Source of the DNA: Candidula unifasciata
Lineage: Eukaryota; Mollusca; Gastropoda; Stylommatophora; Geomitridae
DNA: 64,000 nucleotides
NCBI GenBank assembly: GCA_905116865.2
Contig: CAJHNH020002669.1
Location: 62,001-126,000, forward strand
Reading direction: 5' to 3'
A model generated the notes under the pieces. That model had not been told where the DNA came from and did no database searches. It was given only the letters and a program-made list of their open reading frames with translations. A program made the position numbers and the translations under genes. Below, piece after piece: positions 1 to 35,974 of the stretch. Numbering within the stretch: position 1 is the stretch's first letter; each line of letters begins with the position of its first letter.

Positions 1-215
1 GACAGTAACATCAAGACACTGGGAGTGGACAACCAAACAATAATGACAGTAACATCAAGACACTGGGAGTGGACAACCAAACAATAATGACAGTAACATC
101 AAGACACTGGGAGTGGACAACCAAACAATAATGACAGTAACATCAAGACACTGGGAGTGTACAACCAAACAATAATGACAGTAACATCAAGACACTGGGA
201 GTGTACAACCAAACA
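1..215. repeat. minisatellite, 44-bp unit
   Basis: Five nearly identical head-to-tail copies of a 44-bp unit begin at 1, 45, 89, 133 and 177. They differ by about one base (GGAC versus GTAC). The array touches the left edge, so its full length is unknown. Confidence 0.95.
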
Positions 216-328
216 GACACAGAAAGTATTGGCAGTCAATTGTATACAACCTACAATGTGAAGACAACACCTAATTCAGTTTACCTGGACCAATAAATTG
301 AGAAACAAAACCACACATAACAGCTTAC

Positions 329-373
329 CTTCCTCGGGCTTGGCATGGCTTCTGTTTTCCCGTCAGTACGTCA
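329..373 (-). CDS. candidate 45-bp internal exon, gene unknown
   Basis: On the minus strand a pyrimidine-rich acceptor (TTTTTCAG) precedes position 373 and a strong donor (GTAAGCTG) follows position 329. Only one reading frame is open, giving DVLTGKQKPCQARGR with partial codons at both ends. I do not recognise the protein. The sterol-reductase-like gene has already stopped at 3541, so this would belong to another minus-strand gene extending off the left edge. The support is splice signals plus one open frame, so a chance match is possible. Confidence 0.35.
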
Positions 374-839
374 CTGAAAAAGAAAAGTGACAGATATTGC
401 AGGATGCCATATTCTTCTTGGGAAATTTGGTTGAAAACGTGTAACCCCCATAGTGTGGTGAATTTTCAAACTGGAGACCTTAACTCTATAAAAGTGATCC
501 CATACCCACAAAAGTGGTAAATTTGGCTGTCAGGCAGTAGTAATAATTCCAGCACTCATGTTTTAACCAAGGATGTGGGGGAGGCAAAGAACAGTATATT
601 CAGCACTCATAAAACAGGATGACCTAGTCTGAAGACAAGCACAGACCATAAAATCAAGGGCCAACAGTTTAACCACTCCGCTGTCACCTATGATATGAGA
701 GTTGATATTTTTAACTATTCTGTCCCATAATTAGCATCCCGTCTCAGGAACTGAAATATGTTTTATATAAACTGCTTGTACCTGATCGAATGTAGTGTAA
801 CATTAAAACAGTAGTGACTGCCTAATTTTCTTCTTCCTC
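374..839. other. no gene seen
   Basis: This stretch is unique-looking AT-rich sequence with no convincing exon, RNA gene or repeat that I can identify. Confidence 0.5.
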
Positions 840-1080
840 TACATGTTCCCCGGCTGTGAACTCTGGTGAAAAGGTCTTGTTATTGGTCCAATTCTGGCTT
901 TGGCCTTGTTCCAGAACTAATGTTTTTTGTTTTACAGATCTGGCTGATTTGCACAGACTGTTAGTTCCTGCCCTCTAAGACAGATGCACTCCAACCCCTA
1001 ATGGGTCCCCGTTTACAATATGCTTGTTGGGGGGGCAGTGGGTCTGTTCTCTTCCCACCCCAGAACCTACACCGGGGAAT
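840..1080 (+). repeat. interspersed repeat family A, copy 1
   Basis: This is a copy of the commonest dispersed repeat in the window, about 300 bp when complete. Its landmarks, in order, are a TTCTTC-rich start, 'ctggctgtaaactctgg', 'tcttgttccagaacct', 'ttttacagatctggct', 'gcagactgttggttcct', 'caggcagatgcactc', 'gacatgcttgttgggg' and 'cccacaatggggcc'. More than ten copies in both orientations are about 70-90% alike by eye. It has no open frame, no clear tRNA-like head and no terminal inverted repeats that I can see, so its class is unknown. Confidence 0.8.
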
Positions 1081-1308
1081 AAATCCTTGAGGGCCTGGCC
1101 CCATGCATGAGGCAGGACAAGAGCTTTGACCTAATCCGTGATTCTGCTGATAGAGCTGGATGACGAATCATGACTATCTATACTTATTACCATGACACAT
1201 GATGATATTTCCCAAGAAGAAATATATGCAGCCTGAACGACACAATTTTTTTTTAAACAAGGATTTGATGGGCCAAAAGTCTGGGAACCTATGATCTCAT
1301 CATCATCA

Positions 1309-1937
1309 TCAGGTGCCTTGCCGACTGGCGTGGGCGATCATGCCTCTCCATAATCTGCGATCTCCTGCAGTATGTATCAGTTCGTGTGCCGACACACCTC
1401 CATGCCATGCAACAAGACTGTCAAGCATCTTCTCTCGTTGTCTTCCTTTATTTCTCCTTCCACATATCTTTCCAGTGGTCACAACATTTTCTATTTTCCC
1501 TCTTCTCATATCATGGCCGAAAAATAATGATTGTCTCCTTCTGATGTCTGCGATGAGTTGTCTTCGGGCTCCCGCCTCTTTCAAAACCTCTTGGTTGCTC
1601 TTTTTAGCTGTCCAAGGTATTCTAAGCATTCTTCTGTAAAACCACATCTCTGAGGCCTGTTTGTTTGGCCTGCCTACCGATTGTCCAGGATTCACAGCCG
1701 TATGTTAAAACTGGATGTATGTAGCAAGCAAGAATTCTTTTTCTAACTCTCAATGACAAGGATATATTGCACAAGATGTTTTTCATTTGCCTGTCCTATT
1801 CTGTTTCTTATCTCAGTTATGCATCTTCCATCTGATGTTATCCATGTGCCCAGATACTTAAATTTCTGTACTTGTCCTAAAATAACACCATCAACTTTTA
1901 TTACACACTTAGGAATAATTCGTTTCTTTGATACCAC
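1309..1937 (-). pseudogene. non-LTR retrotransposon tail (reverse transcriptase C-terminus)
   Basis: Two minus-strand frames together read like the C-terminal end of an endonuclease/reverse-transcriptase ORF of the type often mislabelled 'craniofacial development protein 2'. The part at 1743-1937 has the thumb-like block KFKYLGTWITSDG and EIRNRIGQA. The part at 1309-1695 has MWFYRRMLRIPWTAKKSN, FFGHDMRRGK and LWRGMIAHA. A frameshift separates the two, and the endonuclease and catalytic RT core are missing. It is a dead, 5'-truncated copy. Confidence 0.8.
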
Positions 1938-2039
1938 GAATTATGATCTACATACCATAATTAAATGCTTTCAGCCAGACATGATAATTCTTTTACATCA
2001 AGTTTTAAAAATACTAATCAATACTTTGCATTGTTAATC

Positions 2040-2543
2040 AACATCAAACATAATTAATTCCAAAAGTAAGCAAACAAACCCATCACAATGCAGTAAAAAT
2101 GTTTTTTCTGGTGAAACACATTTGATACAAAGCCGAGAAAAGTTTGAGTAAACACTCCACTTTCAATGTCAAATACAAACTGCCACCAAATTACCATAAA
2201 CATTTGACCCAACAACAACTTTTATGTAAAAAACAAAAACAAAAAACGTTCAGCACAGCAATTTAATTATTATAATAAACCACATTTGAACATTTAAAAT
2301 GAAGAAAGAACTCAAACTCAGAAACTCAACTCAGTCAAAGACACCCAAAAATCGTTATTTGAATATTTTATTACATTCTTACAAATGCTGTGTACAAAAT
2401 TTTATTTTTTATTTCAAAATGTGTTTTCATCACAAAACATTCTTTAATCACACCTAAAATTCTGTCACTGTGTTTATTGCTTCTGAATTTTATTACATTC
2501 ATACCAATGTTTCATAAAATTAACACAGATAATTTGTTTATTA
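2040..2543. other. AT-rich, no gene seen
   Basis: This is AT-rich intergenic sequence with A and T runs. No exon or repeat family is recognised. Confidence 0.5.
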
Positions 2544-2551
2544 ATTAAAAC

Positions 2552-3023
2552 TAGAGCTGTACCGAACATTTGCCTCTACTCGCTTAGGGGCCGAACAGTA
2601 GACCTAATAACTATTCGATATTTAGTCGAATACGAATAGTGGTTACCTTACACCCGCTTCTGCATACAGTGCTGACAACATGGAACAACTGATTTTGTTG
2701 AAAGCTAATGCAGCTTTCATGCATTAACTATGCTGTCAGTGAGTTTTAAAGCTTAGTTACTGGTTATAATACTTAGAATACTTTCATTCCTAGTTATTAG
2801 TTACCAAAGATTGACTATAGGATGCAAAACAAAATGTTTTTAAATGTTTACTATTCTGTACTACATTTTGTGAAGTAAAAGTTCAGTGTACATTTGACAT
2901 TGTGAATGTTTTTTATATTAATTTATACACTATCCACTAATTGTATTCGCATTCGGCCGAATAGTTGGTCACGTTATTCGTATTCGGCTGAATAGTGATA
3001 ATCACCTATTTGGTACAGCTCTA
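2552..3023. mobile_element. hAT-type MITE with 8-bp target duplication
   Basis: The ends are perfect 12-bp inverted repeats (TAGAGCTGTACC and GGTACAGCTCTA). They are flanked by identical 8-bp direct repeats ATTAAAAC at 2544-2551 and 3024-3031, the target duplication length of hAT transposons. Subterminal palindromic ATTCGGCCGAATA-like motifs (near 2630 and 2950) fit transposase-binding sites. The 472-bp element has no transposase and is non-autonomous. Confidence 0.9.
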
Positions 3024-3031
3024 ATTAAAAC

Positions 3032-3540
3032 TTATAGTTTTAAAAAAATCCTCTTATCTTTTCCAAACATCACTTCCTATTTATACTTCTGTAAGTCAAT
3101 CCAAGAAAAGATCACCGTTATTTGATTTTAGGAATATCAGTGGGTGCCATATTATTTACAAACACAAAACGGCACATGCAGTGCCTGCTGTAGCTTTATC
3201 ACTGACAAGACTTTCCTATCCATAATGTATTTTTTGGATCAATGTTAAGCAACACCATCAGGTGCCTGGGCAGTCATGTCCCTTCACTTCTTGCATCCAT
3301 TCACGTGCTGACACTTCTTGATGCCATGATGAAAATATGTCTTCTCCCCGTATCCCACTGACAAAAATAAGTGATCAATTTTACTTCACTTAAAATATTG
3401 GTAGTATTTTTACAAATGATTAAGCGCAAAGATGTTTTGCTGTACTGAGGCCATATAATGTCCCAAACCTTGAATACATCCGCACACACATACAGAATAC
3501 CCAAAGCACCGGTGGTATTTGCAGGCCCTGTTGACACGAG
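3032..3540 (-). other. probable 3' UTR and downstream flank of the sterol-reductase-like gene
   Basis: This lies directly downstream of the stop codon at 3541-3543 on the minus strand. I see no unambiguous AATAAA signal close to the stop, so the UTR end is not defined. Confidence 0.4.
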
Positions 3541-28990
<25,450 letters not shown>

Positions 28991-29100
28991 TCTAAAAATA
29001 CCCGCACAAACTGGGTTACACGCCGAAGCGTTACTACGACCAAGCCGGAATGTAAACATTCAGTTGTCTTCTACTACTCTCGCGTAGGTAACAGTAAATA
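28991..29100 (-). promoter_or_regulatory. probable promoter region of the sterol-reductase-like gene
   Basis: This stretch just upstream of the start codon is relatively CpG-rich (CGCCGAAGCG, CTCTCGCGTAG) while neighbours are AT-rich. No TATA box is evident. A plus-strand donor-like CGCGTAG-GTAACAG ends at 29086, so a divergent transcript is possible. Confidence 0.4.
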
Positions 29101-30055
29101 GGTTATAAAATAAAGGTACAATGCGGTAAATAATATATGTTAAGTAAAACATTTCAACTGAGAATACGCTTTTTAAAATACAAAACAGCAAATGGTGAGA
29201 AAGCAAAAAATGGCGTTTACAAAATTTGGGTCAGCTAAACTTCGACGAAATTGCAAAGTTACGTAACCAGAACCTGATATTGCACGATAACAGTTCGACC
29301 AAGCGAACCGTGGATACAAGTGTTATCACTTACGTAAGAAATTATCTCTTGATTGACTTTATCGACAATAAATATTTTGAAAATTTACCATAAATGTGGA
29401 TCCTTAGACGCTGTTTTCCTGGACGTTAAAGACGCTTGGCGGGCTGCGATTTCATTGGCTGGTGCCGTCTTCCCTAACAGTGAATTATTCTCATTGGCTG
29501 GCGAGGGATGCTACTGAGAGATCTATAGTCTGTTTCTGTCGAAATGTGAATCTCCTCCTTCTTGCTCACACCGACTCCTGTGCACTGAACGCTGGTGTCT
29601 GCCACTGCCAGTTCAAATTTATGAAGCATAATAAGAAACAAATTCTGGCGCAATAAAGAAAAAACGTTTTTTTGTTCTTTCTAAATCCCGATTAGGCTAG
29701 GATTCATGTAATCCATGAGAGGTACCGCTGCGGTGTCCATAGAACGTTATTTACTAGACTGCAAGAAATAATGTGCTAAATGGCAAATAAATATAAAAAT
29801 ATACTTGAAATAATATGAAATTTATAAAGAAATATTTTAAAAGATAATTTCTATACTTGCATCTTAGCCTGTTTACAACAGTATTGGGTGGTCAATGGAG
29901 GACATCAAGCAGTGGACGAACAGGAGTCTGAGAAAATGTGTAACCAAGACGAGAGACCTAGAATGTGAGCGGCCCATCGCAGTCAAACTTCATTGTAGTG
30001 ACGGTACCCAACTGATTGATTAATTGACTATAAATATCTTTATCCAGCATATGCT
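29101..30055. other. intergenic, nothing firm
   Basis: This is AT-rich. A short stretch at 29880-30000 (WSMEDIKQWTNRSLRKC in plus-strand translation) resembles the extreme end of a non-LTR retrotransposon but is too short to call with confidence. Confidence 0.45.
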
Positions 30056-30059
30056 GCAG

Positions 30060-30300
30060 TTAGGTTAGTTGCGTATCCTTTACAGACATTACAGAACTAA
30101 CCCCAACAGCCCCAGGCTGTTGTGTTGTTTTCTAGGCAAATTTACGTCCAGTAGTTTGCCTTTGCTTTCTGTACGGTCAGCTTTCTTGATACTATTGTCG
30201 CAAGGCGCATGGCCCGCAGCTGGGATCGAACCCGGCATCCAGGCATTACGAAGCGTTCGCATCGACTTAGCCACAGAGCCGACTATGCCCCAGTTACGAA
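30060..30300 (-). mobile_element. tRNA-derived SINE, family D
   Basis: On the complement a tRNA-like head (GGCTAAGTCGATGCGAACGC, then GGGTTCGATCCC) leads into the body shared with 56135-56345 ('caaactactggacgtaaatt' and 'ctggggctgttggggttag'). Confidence 0.75.
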
Positions 30301-30876
30301 CACAAAATATGAATAGAGGGCTAAACAACATATGCGTCTTTGTCAAAGATCATAACTATAATACTTATGTTTTAACATAGAAGAAGAAGAAATAGTACAT
30401 ACACAAACATATGGATTATTTATCTGTGATCGTTTTTATTTCGGTTCTCTGATAAAACATTCGTTTCTTATTTTATTTAATATGTGATGCACTGACACAC
30501 GACCGGGCTCCAGGAGAAAAAGCTACAGTAGGTTGTGCACTCAAATAACAATAACCTGCCCCCGCCCCCCTTGCGCATCAGACAGTCTGGAAACCATTCA
30601 TCTGACTGAAATGCACGACAAAACGTAAATCACCAGAATGTACAGAGGACCACCTCCACGTTTGAAACGCTCGAGTAAGCAAAATCTTTCACACGCTTAA
30701 TCCAAACCGACAGTGGTTCATGCTGTCTCTTCCCAATATGTCGTAAAGTGACTAGATTTCTGCTAGGAAGCTTTAATAATAATACATCATTGCTACAGAT
30801 TCTCTGCTTCCATGTGATGCCAGGTTATTTAACTTGCCAGGTGTCTACATTTTCTATTTCGGTGAGTCCCTCTTAC

Positions 30877-30996
30877 CATCTGGCTCAACAGGAATTGCTT
30901 GAATGTTGAATTAAGAATCACGGGAAGGTTAACCCGGTCAACAAATGCCCGCAGAAGTCGGATGTGTTGGCCGAAAGGCGCAAATATCGCAGCCAT
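30877..30996 (-). CDS. candidate first coding exon, gene unknown
   Basis: Minus-strand ATG at 30996 is preceded by an acceptor-like CCGTTTACAG and opens a 40-codon exon, MAAIFAPFGQHIRLLRAFVD then RVNLPVILNSTFKQFLLSQM. It ends in phase 0 before GTAAGAGG at 30877. The segment is amphipathic and basic, like a mitochondrial targeting peptide, but I do not recognise it. It could be an alternative start joined to exon 3 of the sterol-reductase-like gene, which also begins in phase 0, or another gene. Confidence 0.35.
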
Positions 30997-31269
30997 GCTG
31001 TAAACGGACACAACGCAATTACATCTTCGGATAAACGCAGAAGAAAAAGAAGAATTAAGAATCGAGATCACAGTACTCGGGACACCCCCAAAAGCGCTCA
31101 GTCCCCATCTTCAGCAGCAAGCGAAGAGTTACAATTTCGATGGTACCAGTAACAACATGAATTGCTGTCTGCTTATATAATAATATCCTGATGCTACCTG
31201 ATATCTCAATCCCTCTCCTTTAAAGATCAATTGTCTTTAATGACAAAAATATAACAAGAAAGACATATA

Positions 31270-31896
31270 CAGGACTGCTACTGGACACAACTGGAATTCT
31301 TCGCGGACAATATGACGATGTGGAGGAAGCGAGCCTATTGCTATTTCCAAAATGTTCTGAATCTGGAAATAAAGTAGACTATGCCCTTCAACATCTGCTA
31401 AAGTCAAAGTGTCTGTCTCGCAACACCAAGATCAAAATTTATAAAACGGTAATAAGACCAATCGTTTTATATGGCTCTGAAACATGAAGCAAAAATAAAA
31501 GAGATGAGGCTTTATTACAGGTTTTCGAAAACAGTCTTACGACGAATCTTTGGACCCATCAAAGATGCAAACAGAGGGGAATGGAGAGTGAGAAGCAACA
31601 ACGAAATTCATAATATGTTTAAATCACCTCTGGTCACTGGCATCATGAAAGCTAACAGACTGAAATGGTTGGGGCATATTGAAAGAATGTCAAATGACAG
31701 AGAAGTAAAAACTGTATACACGAGGGAGATGAATGGTCATAGACCACGAGGCAGACCAAGAAGACGATGGAGAGATAATATCCAATCAGACCTACAAACA
31801 CTTGGTGTCATCAACTGGAAAGAGATGGCCAACCAGAGAGATAAATGGAGGCGGGTGATATCTGCAGCAATCAACCTCAAGGGCTCGAAATGCTGA
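31270..31896 (+). pseudogene. non-LTR retrotransposon reverse transcriptase C-terminus
   Basis: The first part reads through KSKCLSRNTKIKIYKTVIRP then IVLYGSET before a stop, the classic end of the RT domain in this clade. The 31471-31896 frame continues EMRLYYRFSKTVLRRIFGPI, then RLKWLGHIERM, GHRPRGRPRRRWRDNI and KWRRVISAA. The 5' part of the element is missing. Confidence 0.82.
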
Positions 31897-31899
31897 ACA

Positions 31900-33985
31900 A
31901 GAAGAAGAAAATGTTTTGATGTTGAAGTTTTACGCAACTAAATTCAATTTGCCGAAAAGGTTACCGTAAAACCTAAAAATGACACCCTTTGCAGAAAAAC
32001 ATTTAACAGATTATCGGGAACAATATCAGAGAAGACTGGCTCAACAGATGGACAAACATAAAACATAAGGAGCGTCTTAAAATTAAATACCCCAACTAAC
32101 AGTAAAGGACGCCAGAGATTTTTTTCTAGAGGTTCCCAATGGTACGAAGTACCTATACCTTTTATTTTTATTATTATTTTTTTTTTCGCTTCTGTAAAAG
32201 ACACTTTGTGGTGAGTACCGGCACTTTAATTCTTCTAAAAACAAAAACCCTTAGTGATATCTTCAACATCTTTAGGCTGCAGAACCACGTCCATCTTTAA
32301 ACTACAAATTATTATAACTACAGAAGGGCGTGGTAGAACCTGTGCTCTTGTTTCAATTTTCCACCAAGGCTTATTTACCCCCTCCCCATCGCCACTGTCA
32401 CCAGAGCACCGCGGACTGACGAAATGATATGTTGAAAGACAATTCAAAAAGAAGACTGACTACCCGTGTCAGAAGCAGATAATCAGCTCTTTGAGCGTGC
32501 CATGAAAAGGAAATTAAAGCACATCGAGTCAATGGGAACGCTAGTGGTGGTGGAGGCAGAGGGAGACTAAGAGAGAAGATAGTAGGCAGTTTGGCGCCAT
32601 GATATCGATGCAAATCTGTATCAGAAACGATAGACAGCCAATGCGACAGAAGGTTGTGAACTGCAATGATTACCAGTGGCATGGACTGATTGGCACCTTT
32701 CCGTCTTTCCAGTGTTATATTGTGCTATGAGGAGGCATGGGACACAGACCATTACGATGGTGAATGTGACTAATAAGACCCGCCCGCGTTAATAAAAAAG
32801 TCTCCCACAATTAGAGCATGGGATTTCAGGACCATTATTGTTAACATTTGTGTTTAGTCTGTTTTTTTCTCTGACGCTCAACTCTCATCCTTTCTGCAAT
32901 CCTTTCTCTCCACCCTCCTCCCACGCAAAAAATCTAGCATGGACTTCGGGTTAATTCGTAACCGTAGGTGGTCTCAACCACGGCCTTCTCTATTTATCTC
33001 TAGAGAATCTAGAGAAGGCGGTGTCTCAAAATAACCTTACGACTGAATGCGGCTTATCGGGGATCTGCACATGTAGGATTCTGGCTACTGAGGCGTTAAT
33101 CCTGCAGACTGAAATTGTGGAGGTACCAACATGAAATATAATTTTCCGCCGTACTTAGCCTTTAGCCAAGTCACAGTTTAGTGAAATTTGTATTTTTATG
33201 TGGTTGTATGTTGGTCCTTTTGGTGTTGCATACTGACGAAGGGTTTCTAGCAGCAACGTTCGTTTTGGCACTTGTGTAGCAAACAAGCTTCTCTCAACTT
33301 TGTCAGACTTTTCTTGTAGAGAGGTCAGCTAAAAGGTCAAAGGTAAAGGTTAGCTACATTTGGTTGGATGTGTAGATTGCGAAAGTGTGAGAACGTTACT
33401 GAGTTTCTTTCAGGTAAATACCACACACAAACACTAGTTGTAAATGTATAAATGTAAGTTTCGCTGTTTCTTAATAAAGTACCTTTATTACTTTATACTA
33501 GTCACAGCACCCATGAGGTTGGGCACTAAATAGAAACGACGGAAAGACCAGTACAATGAGTGACAATGACAATGTCGTCTGTAACCTTGTGATGTTGGTG
33601 GTATAATCATAATCATGGAACGTCTCCCACTGTCCTGTTTTCGATAGCTATGTTGATTTTCCTTCAGAGTTTAGGCTATATGTATGGCTGTTAAAACATT
33701 GTTCATAAATTACATGGGTCAGTTTACTGAGCTACAGCCGGGAGTGGCTTGTTTTTATTCGTTCATTGACCTTTTATACCATTGTATGGCTTATACTTAT
33801 AATTATCTGTCGGAATAACGATGTTAGTTATGTGAGTGCGTCTAACTGCCATGTTGCTTGTGTCGTTTGTTTCGTTGTGGCTTTTCCGATCACTGTTCGC
33901 AGTGCGCCCAAGGGAGAGAACTCTGACTAAGTCGTCCAAGGCTTTTTATTCTTCGTCCGGATTTGACAGGAGTACCCATATTTCT
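31900..33985. other. intergenic, no gene seen
   Basis: About 2 kb has no supported exon. A copy of the motif 'gacactttgtggtgagtacc' at 32201-32220 is the same as the unit of the minisatellites at 34.9 and 35.5 kb. Confidence 0.5.
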
Positions 33986-33989
33986 ACTA

Positions 33990-34200
33990 CGTCCTTGCCT
34001 CTTTGGTGATTCTATTATCACTGTTCATCTGTTCTCATGCTGTGTCAAATCTAGCATCATCTTCATCTTCTCTGTCTTATAGGTAACTGTTGGGTTAATG
34101 TGCCAATGTGTGGTTGTCCGAACATTTCTCTGATTTCTTTGCCCCCTCTCTTAAATCCATCCCATTTTTTGGTTCATAAGTTTTCTAAAGCATTTTTGTG
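33990..34200 (-). pseudogene. non-LTR retrotransposon tail fragment
   Basis: This is a degenerate minus-strand relative of the 24470-24850 fragment (shared complement of 'tggttgtccgaacatttctctgatttc'). Confidence 0.5.
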
Positions 34201-34241
34201 TGAATGATTCAACTTTTGGTCCATGTCTCTAGTTTAACTAA

Positions 34242-34672
34242 CAATCAAACAACTTTCGGCTATTCTCCAAATAGCGGGCACAAAAGATGGCGGCCAATGC
34301 CGGCCAAAAACAGGGCCTCAGTAACGTGTCAATTGCGCACTTCCGGCGACCTAATATGCGGTTTTCCAGCAACTACAGCTACTGCTAAGAGTATCCCCAC
34401 ACTGCTCACGCAGCGTGGATTGGGGCTAAACTAGATGGCTAGGACTCACGAGCAAAGCTGCAGGAGATGCGAAAGCTGCTGCTCGTGAGTCCCAGCCATC
34501 TAGTTTAGCCCCAGTCCACACCGTGTGAATGGCGTGGGGGATACTCTCGGCGGTAGTCGCCGCAAAACCGCATATTAAGTTGCTGGAAGTGCGCAATTGA
34601 CATATGACTGAGGGTGTGTTTGCGACCACCATCTTTTGTGCCCGTTATTCGCAGGATAGCCAAACTTTCAAT
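34242..34672. mobile_element. fold-back MITE, arms about 200 bp
   Basis: The left arm (34247-34455) and right arm (34480-34672) are inverted copies: AACTTTCGGCTATTCTCC pairs with GGATAGCCAAACTTT, GGGCACAAAAGATGG with CCATCTTTTGTGCCC, and TTTAGCCCC near the loop. AAGATGGCGGC in the left arm is a YY1-type motif. There is no coding sequence. Confidence 0.85.
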
Positions 34673-34884
34673 GACATGTGTTAATATTGAAATATTAGAA
34701 TAGAAAGTAACATAACTCGGTTCTTAAGTCTAAAGAGTTCCAAATTTTGTTTAGGCTTTTCTGAGTATTTTTTTTTGTTAAAGATATATTCTTTAATAGA
34801 AAATACAGGACTCATTTGCATACTTTGTTGGGTATATGATGCTAGACCCAGACTTTTTTTTTCTAGGAAAAAAGTACTGTTACT

Positions 34885-35292
34885 CACCACAGAGTGTCAT
34901 AAAAAGATGTCGGCACTCACACGGTGTCTTAAAAAGTGCCGGTACTCACCACAATGTGTGTTAAAAGGGTGCCGCTTCTCACCCCAGAGTGTCTTAAAAA
35001 GGTGCCGGCACTTACCATAGAGTGTCTTAAAAGGTGCCGGTACTCACCAAAGTGTGTCTTAAAAGGATGCCTCTGCTCACCACAGAGTGTCTTAAAAAGT
35101 GCCGGTACTCACCTCAGTGTGTGTTAAAAGGGTGCCGCTTCTCACCCCAGAGTGTCTTAAAAAGGTGCCGGTACTTACCATAGAGTGTCTTAAAAGGTGC
35201 CGGTACTCACCAGAGTGTGTCTTAAAAGGATGCCTCTGCTCACCACAGAGTGTCTTAAAAAGGTGCCGGTACTCACTACAAAGTGTTTAATA
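34885..35292. repeat. minisatellite, about 30-bp unit with donor-like motif
   Basis: About 13 units such as agagtgtcttaaaaaggtgc then cggtactcacc occur. On the complement each unit contains GTGGTGAGTACCGG, a perfect splice-donor consensus. A three-unit block recurs (34950-35080 and 35110-35240). Confidence 0.93.
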
Positions 35293-35539
35293 CAGTAGCT
35301 CTTAACAAAATTGATGCCCAAAAAAAGGTGCCAGTGCAGTCTACCATCAGAAAAAAAAAAAATCTAGCTAGACCCAAATTTTGTCGATAATTTGGCAGTG
35401 GTAGGTGATGTGGTCAGTATCGTGCAGGCCATTCTCATTTCCTAGAATATTTCCTAGTTCCCAGATGAGCCGGGGTCGAAGTCGGAGCAATGATAAGTTT
35501 TAAAATACACCTCAGAGATAAAGACTTTTTTCTGGCACC

Positions 35540-35866
35540 CTTTTTAGACTCTTTGTGGTGAGTACTGTCACTGTTTTACCTTTTTTAGACTCTTTGTGGT
35601 GAGTACTGTCACTGTTTTACCTTTATTAGACTCTTTGTGGTGAGTACTGTCACTGTTTTACCTTTTTAAGACTCTTTGTGATGAGTACTGTCACTGTTTT
35701 ACCTTTTTTAGACTCTTTGTGGTGAGTACTGTCACTGTTTTACCTTTTTTAGACTCTTTGTGGTGAGTACTGTCACTGTTTTACCTTTATTTAGACTCTT
35801 TGTGGTGAGTACTGTCACTGTTTTACCTTTTTTAGACTCTTTGTGGAAAGTACTTTAACTGTTTTT
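35540..35866. repeat. minisatellite, 40-42-bp unit with donor-like motif
   Basis: Eight units (gactctttgtggtgagtact then gtcactgttttacctttttta) occur. Each holds a pyrimidine tract with TTTTTTAG, twelve bases, and then GTGAGTAC. The core is the inverted relative of the array at 34885-35292. Confidence 0.94.
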
Positions 35867-35974
35867 TTTATTTTCTTGTCTAAAAGCCCTGCTCATAGTG
35901 TATGGGAGCCTGTGGCCACTGGGCTGCTGCTAAGCTTGCTCACCAGTAGTGCTGTAGTGCAGGTTGTCTCTCTA

